Shown one piece after another: positions 39,642 through 49,108 of a stretch of 64,000 nucleotides of DNA. Location of the stretch: positions 1 to 64,000 of the forward strand of contig DJQV01000002.1 in the NCBI GenBank assembly GCA_002438805.1. Reading direction: 5' to 3'. Made by a program: the position numbers and the translations under genes. Source of the DNA: Bacteroidales bacterium UBA6377. GTDB taxonomy: Bacteria > Bacteroidota > Bacteroidia > Bacteroidales > UBA932. The notes under the pieces were generated by a model. That model had not been told where the DNA came from, ran no database searches, and was given only the letters and a program-made list of their open reading frames with translations. Position 1 is the first letter of the stretch. Every line of letters begins with the position of its first letter.

Positions 39642-40363
39642 TGTTTCGGACGGATTTTTCTGAATCTCAGGGCAAGCACACCCCAGAATGCCTCGCCGAA
39701 GATGCTGCCGGACATTTTGGATGTGCCTTCCTTGCGGTTGACGAACACTACCGGGACTTCGGCGATACGGAAACCGAGCTTTTTGGCGGTGTACTTGAGC
39801 TCTATCTGGAAGCCGTAGCCTTTCATCTTTACGGCATCGAGGTCGATGGTCTCAAGAACCTTGCGGGAGTAGCATACAAAGCCCGCCGTGCTGTCAAAAA
39901 TCTTGAATCCAAGGACTGTCCTGACATAGATGGAGGCGCAGTAGGAGATGAGGATGCGGGAGAACGGCCAGTTCACGACGTTGATGCCGTCACAGTAGCG
40001 TGACCCCACGGACATGTCGGCGGAGCCTTCCTGCACAGGCTTGAGCAGCCTCGGGAGGTCCTGCGGGTTGTGGGAGAAGTCGGCGTCCATCTCGAAGATG
40101 TAGTCGTAGCCTTTTTCTAGAGCCCACTTGAATCCTGTCACATACGCCGTGCCGAGGCCGAGCTTCCCGCTTCTTTCGATCAGGTGCAGCCTCTGCGGGT
40201 ACAGGGTCTGGAGTTTTTTGACCTCCGCGCCGGTGCCGTCCGGAGAGCCGTCGTCGATGACGAGGATGTCATATTGGCCCTCAATGCTCAAGACGGCTTC
40301 CGTGATTTTTGATATGTTCTCTATCTCGTTGTAGGTCGGGATGATGACAAGTTTCCTTTCCAT
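39638..40363 (-). CDS. polyprenol monophosphomannose synthase (GT2)
   Basis: 241 residues, soluble GT-A glycosyltransferase that should move a sugar, usually mannose, from GDP-sugar to polyprenyl phosphate. Motifs: [13 protein letters not shown], the nucleotide-binding DDGSPDGT and the metal-binding DADFSHNP. The length and absence of C-terminal membrane helices fit the bacterial Dpm1-like group. The lipid-linked sugar may feed protein O-glycosylation, which is common in Bacteroidales. It is read from its own promoter (40384-40391) and coupled to tex. Confidence 0.88.
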   Translation of the reverse strand: MERKLVIIPTYNEIENISKITEAVLSIEGQYDILVIDDGSPDGTGAEVKKLQTLYPQRLHLIERSGKLGLGTAYVTGFKWALEKGYDYIFEMDADFSHNPQDLPRLLKPVQEGSADMSVGSRYCDGINVVNWPFSRILISYCASIYVRTVLGFKIFDSTAGFVCYSRKVLETIDLDAVKMKGYGFQIELKYTAKKLGFRIAEVPVVFVNRKEGTSKMSGSIFGEAFWGVLALRFRKIRPKQ

Positions 40364-40383
40364 ATTTTAGTGTCCTTATCCTG

Positions 40384-40391
40384 CAAATTTA
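40384..40391 (-). promoter_or_regulatory. -7 box for the polyprenol-P-mannose synthase gene
   Basis: TAAATTTG on the minus strand, ending 21 bp before the ATG at 40363. It is divergent from the box at 40404-40411. Confidence 0.55.
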
Positions 40392-40403
40392 CTGCTTTTT
40401 ATT

Positions 40404-40411
40404 TACTTTTG
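40404..40411 (+). promoter_or_regulatory. -7 box for the GT2 gene, abutting its start codon
   Basis: TACTTTTG at 40404-40411; the ATG is at 40417. The expected transcription start coincides with the ATG, suggesting a leaderless message. The -33 region is weak. Confidence 0.45.
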
Positions 40412-40416
40412 CACCT

Positions 40417-41748
40417 ATGAAAGTCAGCAGATTCGACATTCCCGCAAGGGTCTCCACGGCCAGGCTTCGAGAGGTGGCTTCATCGGCCGGTGCACCTTAC
40501 ACGTTGATATACACCAACCCTCAGGAACTGAAGTGGGTGGACTTCGGACTTGAACGCATGCTCCAGGTCGCTTCCTATACCGGAGCAGCTATGCTCTACT
40601 CCGATCATTTCCGTTCGGAGGAAGGGTGCATTTTTCCTCATCCGGTCATCGACCTTCAGGAGGGTGCCCTAAGGGACGACTTCGATTTCGGGGGCGTGCA
40701 GCTCTACAGGACCGATGTCCTGCGTACGGCAGTGTCGCAGATGGACGAAGAGTACGAGTATGCGGGATTATATGATTTGAGGCTCCGGGTGTCCCGTCTC
40801 GGAAGGATTGTCCATATCAACGAATACCTCTATTATGAGGTGGAGCAGGATACGCGCAAGTCCGGGGAAAAGTTGTTCGATTATGTTGACCCTCGCAATC
40901 GTGCCGTGCAGATTGAGATGGAGAAAGCCTGCACAGCTCATCTCAAGGCTGTCGGAGGGTGGCTGCGTCCTGAGTTCAAGAGTGTTGATTTCTCTCTTGG
41001 CGGAAAGTTTGATTATGAGGCTTCTGTGGTGATACCCTGCCGCAACCGCGTCCGCACGATAGGCGACGCAATCCGCTCGGCTCTTGGACAGAAGACATCA
41101 TTCAGCTATAACGTGATAGTGGTGGATGACAACTCTACCGACGGTACACAGGAGGTGATACGCTCATTTGACGACCCGCGTCTGGTATACATCGCGCAGG
41201 GCCCCGGCTATTACGCCATAGGGGGCAACTGGAACGCTGCCGTCCATCATCCTTCCTGCGGACGTTTCGCACTCCAGCTCGACTCGGACGATGTCTATTC
41301 CGGGCCGGATACCGTGCAGAAGTTCGTGGATGCGTTCCGGGAGCAGAACTGCGCCATGGTCATAGGCTCGTATCAGCTTACCGATATCAACCTCAATCCG
41401 CTTCCTCCGGGGATCATCGACCATCGTGAGTGGACTCCGGACAACGGACGCAACAATGCTTTGAGAATCAACGGTCTCGGTGCTCCGCGAGGCTTCTGGA
41501 CCCCGCTTCTCAGGCAGATCAATTTCCCGGTGACAAAATACGGGGAGGACTATGCCGTCGCCCTGCGTATCTGCCGCGAGTATCAGATAGGCCGGATCTG
41601 GGATGTACTCTATGACTGCCGGCGCTGGGACGACAATTCGGATGCGGCCCTCGATGTGGACAGGGTCAATGCCAATAATTTCTACAAGGATCGCCTCCGT
41701 ACCTGGGAGCTGCAGGCGCGCATCGCGATGAACAGGGGAGGGCGTTAA
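40417..41748 (+). CDS. family 2 glycosyltransferase with an extra N-terminal domain
   Basis: 443 residues. The C-terminal 240 residues form a GT-A domain: [23 protein letters not shown] and the metal-binding QLDSDD. The N-terminal 190 residues ([20 protein letters not shown]) look like a second, partial GT-A fold without a clear nucleotide motif. No membrane segments. It probably builds a surface polysaccharide or glycan, substrate unknown. Its -7 promoter box is only 5 bp from the ATG. Confidence 0.85.
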   Translation: MKVSRFDIPARVSTARLREVASSAGAPYTLIYTNPQELKWVDFGLERMLQVASYTGAAMLYSDHFRSEEGCIFPHPVIDLQEGALRDDFDFGGVQLYRTDVLRTAVSQMDEEYEYAGLYDLRLRVSRLGRIVHINEYLYYEVEQDTRKSGEKLFDYVDPRNRAVQIEMEKACTAHLKAVGGWLRPEFKSVDFSLGGKFDYEASVVIPCRNRVRTIGDAIRSALGQKTSFSYNVIVVDDNSTDGTQEVIRSFDDPRLVYIAQGPGYYAIGGNWNAAVHHPSCGRFALQLDSDDVYSGPDTVQKFVDAFREQNCAMVIGSYQLTDINLNPLPPGIIDHREWTPDNGRNNALRINGLGAPRGFWTPLLRQINFPVTKYGEDYAVALRICREYQIGRIWDVLYDCRRWDDNSDAALDVDRVNANNFYKDRLRTWELQARIAMNRGGR

Positions 41749-41755
41749 AATAAAG

Positions 41756-41787
41756 TTGGAACTTTAGGCTTTTTATTCGTATATTTG
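41756..41787 (+). promoter_or_regulatory. promoter of tRNA-Ser
   Basis: TTG at 41756-41758, 21 bp, then TATATTTG at 41780-41787. Confidence 0.7.
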
Positions 41788-41825
41788 CAGCCGCTTCCGG
41801 AGTTGCTCTCCGGGTGCTGCAATCA

Positions 41826-41913
41826 GGAAAGATGCTCGAGTGGCTGAAGAGGCACGTCTGGAAAGCGTGTGGTCGTCAAAAACGGCTCCAGGGTTCGAAT
41901 CCCTGTCTTTCCG
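41826..41913 (+). tRNA. tRNA-Ser (anticodon GGA)
   Basis: A class II tRNA of 88 bases with a long variable arm. Acceptor GGAAAGA pairs with TCTTTCC, the discriminator is G, the anticodon loop is CTGGAAA, and the T-arm is GGGTTCGAATCCC. CCA is not encoded. Confidence 0.95.
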
Positions 41914-41927
41914 CGAAATATTTGAAG

Positions 41928-41952
41928 CTCAACGCTTTGCGTTGAGTTTTTT
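41928..41952 (+). terminator. terminator of tRNA-Ser
   Basis: CTCAACGC, TTT loop, GCGTTGAG, then six T residues. A textbook intrinsic terminator. Confidence 0.9.
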
Positions 41953-41992
41953 CTGTATGTGTCGTGTAACTTTCCGGTTCATAAAAAATCAT

Positions 41993-42000
41993 TATCTTTG
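41993..42000 (+). promoter_or_regulatory. -7 box heading the DUF4493/PCMD locus
   Basis: TATCTTTG at 41993-42000, with a poor TTTC -33 candidate near 41971. It is the only promoter I find before the seven-gene surface locus. Confidence 0.55.
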
Positions 42001-42021
42001 CCGGACGTTAGTTAATGTGTT

Positions 42022-43812
42022 TTGAAGTCAGGTAATGCTATTATCATGGGGCTGGCCGCTGCCCTGCTGCTTTGTGGATGTGGATTGGATTACAGTCCGC
42101 AACCTCGTCCGGTTGAGGTGGTTCTCGGGTTTGAGAACCAGGCGACGAAGACCTCAATGTCTGCGGACGGACTTCATTTCCTGTGGGACAAGGGAGATGA
42201 GATTTCGCTTTGGGCAAAGGATTCCGAGGGGGCATACATTCTTGATAATCAAACCTTCACTAATTTCGCCTCTCCGGACAATGACAGAAGCACGGCATAT
42301 TTCGGCACCACGCTCTCCGCTCCCATGCCGGAGGGGACATATACCTATTACATTTCGTATCCGAAGCCGCTGTCCGCAAGCGGGACCACAGCCCGTTACG
42401 TAGTACCCAAGATCCAGAACGGCGATGTCTCTGGGGGGCTTGACATCACGGTGGCCGAACCTGTGACAGGGCCGGAACTCAAGGCCGCTCCTGAAGCCGG
42501 ACCGGTGGAGGAGCCGTTGAAAGTCAGGATGAAACATCTCCTGCATTTCCTGAGATTCTATATCCCTGAGGGCAACGATGAGATGGAAGGAGCGGTGGAG
42601 AAAATAGAATTCACCATGCCGCAGACCGTTGCCGGAGAATTGGATGTGGACGTGGCAAGTGCCGGTGCAAACCCCGTTGGAGAAGGCTCGACCGGCATCA
42701 CAATGAAGCTACAGACTCCGTTGGAGACATCTTCCGCTGATTCGAAGCAGTCCGCCGTGGCCGCCATTATCCCGCCTCAAACCCCATACGGGGCAGGGGA
42801 GAGCATGCAGGTCAGGCTCTACTCCGCCACCAGATACTCATATCTGGATTTCAGTCTCACGGGGCGGGCATTCGAGGCCGGGCACATCACTCCGGTGCCG
42901 CTCAGACCTGTGCCGGAGCAGACACGTCCGCGGTATACGGTCCACTTCAACCTTGCCTCCAACAATTTGGGCGAGGATCTCCAGAACATCTCCTTGACTC
43001 TGCCGGAAGGTGTCAACTGGCCCGAAACAGACTCGAACACATATATTTACGCCAAAGCTGACGGCAGCCTGTTATCAAATGGGGACAGTTTTTTCTTAGA
43101 AACGCTTGATGAAAAACAGTTCCGGACTCTCTCGAGCCGGGAGGTCGCAATTCGCTACGAGTCCGAAAACGCCGTTCTCCACGATACGCTTGCCATTGCC
43201 GACCTGTCCACGGCCGTGAGCGCGAGCCTGAGTCTTGACTGCCCGTACCTCTTCTTCGAGGATTTCAGCAGGGTGAAGAGTTTCAGTTCGCATGATGAAT
43301 ACAGTTTGTCGAGTGCGGGAAGCAAGTCTCCAGAATTGTTCCTTGACGGATGGTCTGCCGCCCGTGCAGGTGCTCAGGCCGAGACTGCAATAAGGCTTGC
43401 ATGTCGCAGGGAGACTTCTGTTGATTATCCTGCGCGTGCTGATTCACCTTGTCTTTCTGGGCTTAAAGATGGTAAAAATGTCGACATTGTGGTCCAATTT
43501 GATTATTCAATGAATGAGAAGAGTGGAGGCATAGGTCCAGAGGATGTTGGACAGTATGTTTCAGTCGGATACCACAATAAAAGTGGATCTTTGAAGAGTG
43601 GCGATGGAACTGGGGATGTCTCAGACCGTTTCTATATAAAGGAGTTTGTAGGTACATATACGAATTTTAACAATACATATTCCGGAGTCATCAATGGCGT
43701 TGACAATAGGTCAAGATTGTTTTGGCGAACAGAACCTGAGAATAAGGCTGGCTTAAACAACAGCACCTGTTGGCTCTACCTCGACAACATAAAAGTGAAA
43801 ATCAAAAAATAA
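42022..43812 (+). CDS. fimbrillin-like surface lipoprotein with C-terminal jelly-roll region
   Basis: A 596-residue lipoprotein, first gene of the surface locus. The lipobox is LLLCGC. Residues about 35-330 resemble Mfa/fimbrillin-type domains (FENQATKTSM, FLWDKGDEISLWA, then GTYTYYISYP), the fold used for pilins and their anchors. The last 180 residues (YLFFEDFSRVKSF to LYLDNIKVKIKK) look like a carbohydrate-binding jelly roll. The frame has no upstream ATG: TTG at 42022 gives a Lys-containing signal start, while ATG 42046 gives a shorter one without Lys. I prefer the TTG. The final 400 bases are more AT-rich than the rest. Role inferred: surface anchor or adhesin. Confidence 0.7.
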   Translation: MKSGNAIIMGLAAALLLCGCGLDYSPQPRPVEVVLGFENQATKTSMSADGLHFLWDKGDEISLWAKDSEGAYILDNQTFTNFASPDNDRSTAYFGTTLSAPMPEGTYTYYISYPKPLSASGTTARYVVPKIQNGDVSGGLDITVAEPVTGPELKAAPEAGPVEEPLKVRMKHLLHFLRFYIPEGNDEMEGAVEKIEFTMPQTVAGELDVDVASAGANPVGEGSTGITMKLQTPLETSSADSKQSAVAAIIPPQTPYGAGESMQVRLYSATRYSYLDFSLTGRAFEAGHITPVPLRPVPEQTRPRYTVHFNLASNNLGEDLQNISLTLPEGVNWPETDSNTYIYAKADGSLLSNGDSFFLETLDEKQFRTLSSREVAIRYESENAVLHDTLAIADLSTAVSASLSLDCPYLFFEDFSRVKSFSSHDEYSLSSAGSKSPELFLDGWSAARAGAQAETAIRLACRRETSVDYPARADSPCLSGLKDGKNVDIVVQFDYSMNEKSGGIGPEDVGQYVSVGYHNKSGSLKSGDGTGDVSDRFYIKEFVGTYTNFNNTYSGVINGVDNRSRLFWRTEPENKAGLNNSTCWLYLDNIKVKIKK

Positions 43813-43816
43813 TCCG

Positions 43817-44560
43817 ATGAATACAAAATTATTGAAAACCGCAGCCGCACTGGCCCTGCCTCTTGCCGCCCTGTCCTGCTCCAAGCAGGCCGGAGGCGGG
43901 GAGGGCTTTGCTGCGTTCACTCTGGCGACTGACGGGATAGTCGCCGAAGTCACCAGGAGCAACGTCTCCGACTACACCGACCTCCCTTCCGCAGGGGATT
44001 TTAGGCTTCAGATAAGCGATGCCCAGAACTCACCGGTCTACACCGGCCTGCTCAAGGATTACGATGCTTCGACTCCGCTCAAGGTCGGCAACTATTCTGT
44101 CACAGCATCTTACGGATCTTCTTCGGACGAAGGATTCGGAAAGCCATATTTCAGCGGCTCCGCTGATTTCGGGGTCGCCGGAGGCGAGACTAAAGAAGTC
44201 AAGATACGCGCGAGCCTTGCCAACGCCATAGTCCGCTTCGCCTTCACGGATGTGTTCAAAGCTTATTACACTGACTACAGTTTCACTCTCACGACGGGCG
44301 GCGGCACAGTGATCGAGTTCCCGAAGAGCGAGACCAGGGCCGCGTTCATCGACGCATACAAGTTCTCGGTCTCCGGAACCTTGACCAATCAGGCCGGAAA
44401 GACTCAGACTTTCAGCAACTCTTTTGACAAGTCCATCGATGCGGGGAAATGCTACACCGTTAAATTTGATGTTTCCAACATCGGCTCCAGTGCCATCACC
44501 ATCACTTTCGACGACACCGTGGAGACAGTCACCCTTACTGACATAGAACTCAATGATTAA
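43817..44560 (+). CDS. DUF4493 lipoprotein, short
   Basis: 247 residues. Lipobox LAALSC. The DUF4493 pattern is visible: AFTLATDGIVAEVTRS, DFRLQISD, LKVGNYSVTASYGS, then KPYFSGSADFGVAGGETKEV and a second strand-rich half. DUF4493 proteins are found only in Bacteroidota and have no proven function. The fold is predicted to be all-beta and the family is thought to be related to fimbrillin-type domains. It starts 4 bp after the previous gene and its end comes within a base of the next Met. Confidence 0.8.
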   Translation: MNTKLLKTAAALALPLAALSCSKQAGGGEGFAAFTLATDGIVAEVTRSNVSDYTDLPSAGDFRLQISDAQNSPVYTGLLKDYDASTPLKVGNYSVTASYGSSSDEGFGKPYFSGSADFGVAGGETKEVKIRASLANAIVRFAFTDVFKAYYTDYSFTLTTGGGTVIEFPKSETRAAFIDAYKFSVSGTLTNQAGKTQTFSNSFDKSIDAGKCYTVKFDVSNIGSSAITITFDDTVETVTLTDIELND

Positions 44561-44561
44561 G

Positions 44562-45788
44562 ATGAAAAAGATACTTTGCGCCGTTGTGGCCGTCGCAGCC
44601 CTTGCAGCCTGCGACAAGGACAGGTTCAACTACGGTGAAAAATACGGCACGCTCTCTTTCGACGGGGCCGGCCTCACCATATCCGAAGAAGTCAATTCCG
44701 CCACCAAGGCCGATGCCGTGAGCGAAGACTACTCCCTTTTTCTGTATGACAACGGCGACCGCCAGCTCTGGAAGAAAACCTGGGGCGAGGTCAAGGCCGG
44801 CGGAAACATATCCCTTCTAGCAGGTGATTACAAACTCGTCGTGCGTTCCACAAGCGCAGAAGTTCCCGAAGCCAAATTCGGAGCTCCTGTGTACGGCGCG
44901 TCGAAATCGTTCTCCATCAAAGCCGGGGAGACCACCAGTATCGGCACGCTCACCTGCACCCTCCTGCAGGCCATAGCCACAGTGTCGTATAACGATGCGT
45001 TCCTTGAGACTGTCACCGGGGACGGCGCTGCCACGGTCGAACTCAAGTCCGGATTCCCTCTCGAATACGCTCTCACCTACAATGGGGGCTCTCCCAAGTA
45101 CGAACTCCGCCAGGGCTACTTCGCCCTCAGCGGGGAGCAGTCCACCATGTACATCACTTTCAAAGGCTCGATAGACGGCAAGACCCAGAAGATGAGCACG
45201 TCCATCAGTGGAGTCAAGGCCCGTGACTGGCGTGTCATAACTTTCATGAAGAAGACGGACGCCTCCGGCAACTCCAGTTTCCAGGTCGAGATCGACGGTC
45301 TGGTCGAAGACCTGGAGCTCAAAAATGATATCCAGGGCTCGGAAGAGGGGGACGGCAACGACCCGCAGGTCCCTGTGGGCGACGGCGGCATCGAGCTCGT
45401 CAGCACCTCGCAGTACGACATCACCAAGGAGGTGACCGTTCCCGCCACGGGCAAATTCCCTCTGACCATGACAGCCAAGATCCCTAACGGCGCCCGCAAG
45501 TTCACCGTGGACATAGCCTCCACCAACGAAGATTTCGTCAGCTCGGTCAACACCGTGGGCGGCACCACGCTCGACCTGATCAACCCGTCCGAGGCCGCCA
45601 TGGGTATATTCGGCATCGTGCCGTTCACGCACGGGGCAGAACTTTCCGGCAAGACGGAGATTGACTTCGACCTCTCCGGTGCGCAGACACCGCTCCTCGC
45701 ATTCAAGGGCACCCACACGTTCACCATGAACGTCACGGACAACAAGGGCTGCCGCAAGAGCATTCCTATCACACTTGTAGTCGAATAA
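44562..45788 (+). CDS. DUF4493 lipoprotein with extra C-terminal domain
   Basis: 408 residues from the ATG at 44562; an in-frame ATG at 44553 inside the previous gene is less likely. Lipobox ALAAC. The N-terminal 250 residues repeat the DUF4493 pattern (SLFLYDNGDRQLWKK, ISLLAGDYKLVVRS, APVYGASKSFSIKAGETT). A linker of Gly, Asp and Pro follows. The last 130 residues (YDITKEVTVPATGKFPLTMT) add a beta domain closing with a fimbrial-like strand (KSIPITLVVE). It is probably exported to the surface with its neighbours. Confidence 0.8.
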   Translation: MKKILCAVVAVAALAACDKDRFNYGEKYGTLSFDGAGLTISEEVNSATKADAVSEDYSLFLYDNGDRQLWKKTWGEVKAGGNISLLAGDYKLVVRSTSAEVPEAKFGAPVYGASKSFSIKAGETTSIGTLTCTLLQAIATVSYNDAFLETVTGDGAATVELKSGFPLEYALTYNGGSPKYELRQGYFALSGEQSTMYITFKGSIDGKTQKMSTSISGVKARDWRVITFMKKTDASGNSSFQVEIDGLVEDLELKNDIQGSEEGDGNDPQVPVGDGGIELVSTSQYDITKEVTVPATGKFPLTMTAKIPNGARKFTVDIASTNEDFVSSVNTVGGTTLDLINPSEAAMGIFGIVPFTHGAELSGKTEIDFDLSGAQTPLLAFKGTHTFTMNVTDNKGCRKSIPITLVVE

Positions 45789-45800
45789 GGAGGCATCAGG

Positions 45801-47612
45801 ATGAAAAAGAACATTGTCTATATATTCGGTGCCATGCTGCTTGCTGCGGCCTGCACCAAGACCCCTCAGGGCGACGGGACGTTTTCCCTCTCCGTGAGTG
45901 TGGGTGAGCCCGCCACCAGGGCAGCCATGAGCCAGGAGGAACTCCTTTCCTCCGCCGTGGTCAAGATCTACAAGGCCGATTTTTCCGGCAAGGTCAGGGA
46001 GTACAAGTATTCAGAGATGCCGCAGGCCCTGTACCTCCCGGCAGACGACTACCGCGTCGACGTGACGGCGGGCCTGATCACCGGTCAGACCCCGCAGGCT
46101 GCATCCTGGGAGCAGAAGAGCTATTCCGGCTCCAAGGAGTTCAAGATCGTTGCTGGCCAGACCAGTGCCACCGAAGTCGTGGCCAAGGTCTGCAATGTCG
46201 TTTCAAACGTCAATTTTGATGCTTCTGTCCCGGAGAAGTTCCAGGCCGGCTATTCCTGCACTGTAAGTGTCGGAGACGGTGGGGAGAACCTTGTCTACAC
46301 GGCGGAGAAGAGCGGCGCAGACGGTTTTTTCATCGCTTCGGGCTTCGAGCCGGCGCTCAAGTGGGATTTCTCCGGCACGCTTGCCGCCGGCGGTTCGCAG
46401 TTCAGCAAATCAGGTGAAGTCAAGTCAGTCGAGGCTGGAAAACGCTACAAGCTGACCCTCAAGTTCACCGAGAAGAACGGTGTGCTCGACCTTGAACTTC
46501 TCGTTGACGAGAGTACCAACAACATCTACGATGACATCATCTTCGAGGCCGCATCCACCGGAGTGTCAAGCACTTCCCGCCATGAGATCTGGGCCGGGCA
46601 CTTCACTGCCCATGCCGATGTGGACGAGACACAGTACGACAGGGACAAGGTTTATTTCGATGTCCGTGCCAAGGGTACGCAGGACTGGACAAGGGTGAAC
46701 GCTGTGCGCGACTCCGAGGGCAGCTTCAGTGCCAGGATTTCCGGTCTCACCCCTGAGACGGAATACGAGTACAGGCTCGCCGTCACAGCTCTTGACGGAG
46801 GTGCAGAAGAGACAATGGACGCACAGTCCACCATCATCACGGACAAGGCTGTCCCTGTGCCTAACGGAGGGTTCGAGACGACTTCCAATGATGAAAGCAA
46901 CAAGTACAAGTCCTTCTATGACCCGTCGTCTGCTGATGAGACCTTGAAAAGCAAGTGGTGGGACAGTGGAAATAAAGGTTCCACAACCGTCGGAAGCGCT
47001 TATGTCATCTCATATCCGGATGCTTCAGACAAGAAAGAAGGAAACCAGTCCGTCTGCCTGCAATCGCGCACTGTGATTGTGAAATTCGCTGCTGGTAACC
47101 TTTTCAGCGGACATTTCGGGGAGACAATAGGAATGGATGGAGGTACCGTATGCTTCGGACGCCCTTTTACTGCGCGTCCGACCGCTCTGCGCTTCTGGAT
47201 GAAGTATTCGGGAGGTAAGATCAACCAAGAGTCTTCCAATGTTCCGGAAGACGGGAAGAAAGGGAAATATGACAAGGCCATGATCCGCATCGCCCTGGGT
47301 ACGTGGGATTATAAGAAGTATGGCGGGGATGCCGACAGCCCTGTGCTTGTCAACACCACTGATGTCTCCACTTTTGTGGATTTCAGCACCGATGCTTCCA
47401 CCATCGCGCTTGGGGAGAAGATCGTCTCCTCGGATGACAGCAACCCTGCAAAGGACTGGATACAGGTGACTCTGCCTATAGAGTACCGTGATGAGACCAA
47501 GTTCCCGACCCATATCATCATCAGCTGCGCCGCCAGCATGTACGGGGATTATTTTTCGGGCTATGATGACAGCAAGTTATGGCTTGACGGAATGGAATTT
47601 GTATACGAATAG
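45801..47612 (+). CDS. DUF4493-FN3-PCMD multidomain lipoprotein
   Basis: 603 residues; lipobox LLAAAC. Residues about 25-235 are a DUF4493 domain (SAVVKIYKADFSGKVREYK, LPADDYRVDVTAG). Residues about 255-350 look like a fibronectin type III-like module (LTPETEYEYRLAVTAL). The last 250 residues are a PCMD domain (PF13201, 'putative carbohydrate metabolism'), starting PVPNGGFETTSN and containing KWWDSGNKGSTTVG. The PCMD part is clearly paralogous to that of the last gene in the locus. An AGGAGG sequence 8 bp before the ATG is a good Shine-Dalgarno site, rare in this genome. Confidence 0.82.
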   Translation: MKKNIVYIFGAMLLAAACTKTPQGDGTFSLSVSVGEPATRAAMSQEELLSSAVVKIYKADFSGKVREYKYSEMPQALYLPADDYRVDVTAGLITGQTPQAASWEQKSYSGSKEFKIVAGQTSATEVVAKVCNVVSNVNFDASVPEKFQAGYSCTVSVGDGGENLVYTAEKSGADGFFIASGFEPALKWDFSGTLAAGGSQFSKSGEVKSVEAGKRYKLTLKFTEKNGVLDLELLVDESTNNIYDDIIFEAASTGVSSTSRHEIWAGHFTAHADVDETQYDRDKVYFDVRAKGTQDWTRVNAVRDSEGSFSARISGLTPETEYEYRLAVTALDGGAEETMDAQSTIITDKAVPVPNGGFETTSNDESNKYKSFYDPSSADETLKSKWWDSGNKGSTTVGSAYVISYPDASDKKEGNQSVCLQSRTVIVKFAAGNLFSGHFGETIGMDGGTVCFGRPFTARPTALRFWMKYSGGKINQESSNVPEDGKKGKYDKAMIRIALGTWDYKKYGGDADSPVLVNTTDVSTFVDFSTDASTIALGEKIVSSDDSNPAKDWIQVTLPIEYRDETKFPTHIIISCAASMYGDYFSGYDDSKLWLDGMEFVYE

Positions 47613-47618
47613 TCCTGT

Positions 47619-48359
47619 ATGCGCAACCGCCTGTTGACAAATGCTATTCTGCTTCTGCTCCTTGTGCCCTTTTCGGCGCGCGGGCAGAAGTTTGATCGTG
47701 GCATAGACATGTCCACCCAACCCGTTTTCGTGGAGAAGGGGACATGGATGGTCGGCGGCGGTGCGAGTTGGGCCCTGCACAGCAACGATGAGGCCCGGAT
47801 TCTCGTGGTCGAGGGTGTCAATTCCACCGGGTACTCGTTATCTTTCAGCCCTGCGGTCTGCTATATGATCAGGGATAACTTCGGTGTCGGAGCCCGTATC
47901 GGCTACAAGAGGGACATGTTCCTGCTTGACTCCGCCAAGGTCAGCTTCGGGGATGCGGCCCTTGAGTTCGCCAACTATCATGCGATCAGCCAGTCTTTTG
48001 AAATCCAGGGACTTGCGCGATACTATATCCCGGTGGGCAACTCCAAGCGTATAGCTCTTTTCAATGAGGTGCAGCTCGGCTATTCTTTCGGCCAGGGCAA
48101 GGTGATGGACGGCCACACTGACGATATTGTCGGCACGTACGAGGTCTCCAATTCCGTCTCTGTCAATGTCTGTCCTGGCTTCATGGCTTTCATCTCGGAC
48201 AGGCTGGCCCTTGATGTCAATGTCAATATGCTCGGTGTCCATTTCGACTGGACGGACCAGACCCACAACCAGGTGGCTCACGGCAGGCGCAACGTCTCCT
48301 TCATCAACTTCAAGATCAACCTGCTGGCCATAGGGTTCAGTTTGTACTATTATATATGA
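47619..48359 (+). CDS. small outer-membrane beta-barrel protein A
   Basis: 246 residues with a signal peptide (LLTNAILLLLLVPFSARG). The body is made of amphipathic strands with aromatic girdles (GTWMVGGGASWAL, FGVGARIGYKRDMF, RIALFNEVQLGYSFGQG) and ends on FSLYYYI, a proper outer-membrane barrel C-terminus. Probably 8 strands. It overlaps the next gene, a paralogue, by 4 bases. Possible role: outer-membrane conduit or anchor for the neighbouring lipoproteins. Confidence 0.72.
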   Translation: MRNRLLTNAILLLLLVPFSARGQKFDRGIDMSTQPVFVEKGTWMVGGGASWALHSNDEARILVVEGVNSTGYSLSFSPAVCYMIRDNFGVGARIGYKRDMFLLDSAKVSFGDAALEFANYHAISQSFEIQGLARYYIPVGNSKRIALFNEVQLGYSFGQGKVMDGHTDDIVGTYEVSNSVSVNVCPGFMAFISDRLALDVNVNMLGVHFDWTDQTHNQVAHGRRNVSFINFKINLLAIGFSLYYYI

Positions 48360-49105
48360 TGATAAGATTTGCGACCGTCTTTCTGCTGCTGTTTTCCGTG
48401 GTGCTGCTGCGTGCCGGGGAGGAGCCGGCTGCGTCTTCCGGGCCGGATGATCGTGGTGAGGTCGGGGTTTTCATGCCCAAGGGGGATCTTTCTGCCGGGG
48501 TGCAGTTTTTCTATCTGGATCTTGGCAGCAGCGACAGTGAGATCATGCTGCTTCTCCAGCATCTGGATGCTCAGGGCTCGATGATGTCGTTCTCCCCGTA
48601 TTTTGACTACACTTATCGGGACAACCGTGCTGTCGGGGTGCGCTCCAAGTACTCCTATGCCCGGGGTGGTGTGTCCAATGCCGATTTTTTCCTGCTCAAC
48701 GAAGGGATGGAGATGTCAATAGAAGATGTGAGCGCCAATTCCCGGACCATCCAGTCGGAGATTTTCCACCGTTCATACGCCCCTCTCGACAAGAGGAAGC
48801 GGTTCGGTGTGTTCACGGATCTTTCGTTTTCCTGGGCACACTCCAGCACCAGTTTCTCCTACGGTGCCGAGTCTCTCCCGACCAGTTCCTCGACCAACAA
48901 GTACCGGATTTCCGTGCACCCGGGGCTCATGGTGTTTGTGCTCAACAATCTCAGCACCCATGTCTCCATCGGCATCGGAGGGGCAAGCTATACGCATGTG
49001 GACTACCTCAAGGACGGGGAGGTTGTCGGCACGAGGAAATATTCCAAAGTGCATTTCATGCTTGACATACTTGACATCTCTTACGGTCTGTCCCTGCATT
49101 TCTGA
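48356..49105 (+). CDS. small outer-membrane beta-barrel protein B
   Basis: 249 residues, signal peptide (MMIRFATVFLLLFSVVLL). It shares the layout of the preceding barrel: an early GDLSAGVQFFYLDL strand, SFSPYFDYTYRDNRAVGVRS, RFGVFTDLSFSWA, and an aromatic ending (ISYGLSLHF). Tandem paralogues suggest duplication with a division of labour, perhaps one barrel per PCMD protein. It starts on the overlapping ATGA of barrel A. Confidence 0.72.
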   Translation: MMIRFATVFLLLFSVVLLRAGEEPAASSGPDDRGEVGVFMPKGDLSAGVQFFYLDLGSSDSEIMLLLQHLDAQGSMMSFSPYFDYTYRDNRAVGVRSKYSYARGGVSNADFFLLNEGMEMSIEDVSANSRTIQSEIFHRSYAPLDKRKRFGVFTDLSFSWAHSSTSFSYGAESLPTSSSTNKYRISVHPGLMVFVLNNLSTHVSIGIGGASYTHVDYLKDGEVVGTRKYSKVHFMLDILDISYGLSLHF

Positions 49106-49108
49106 TAT

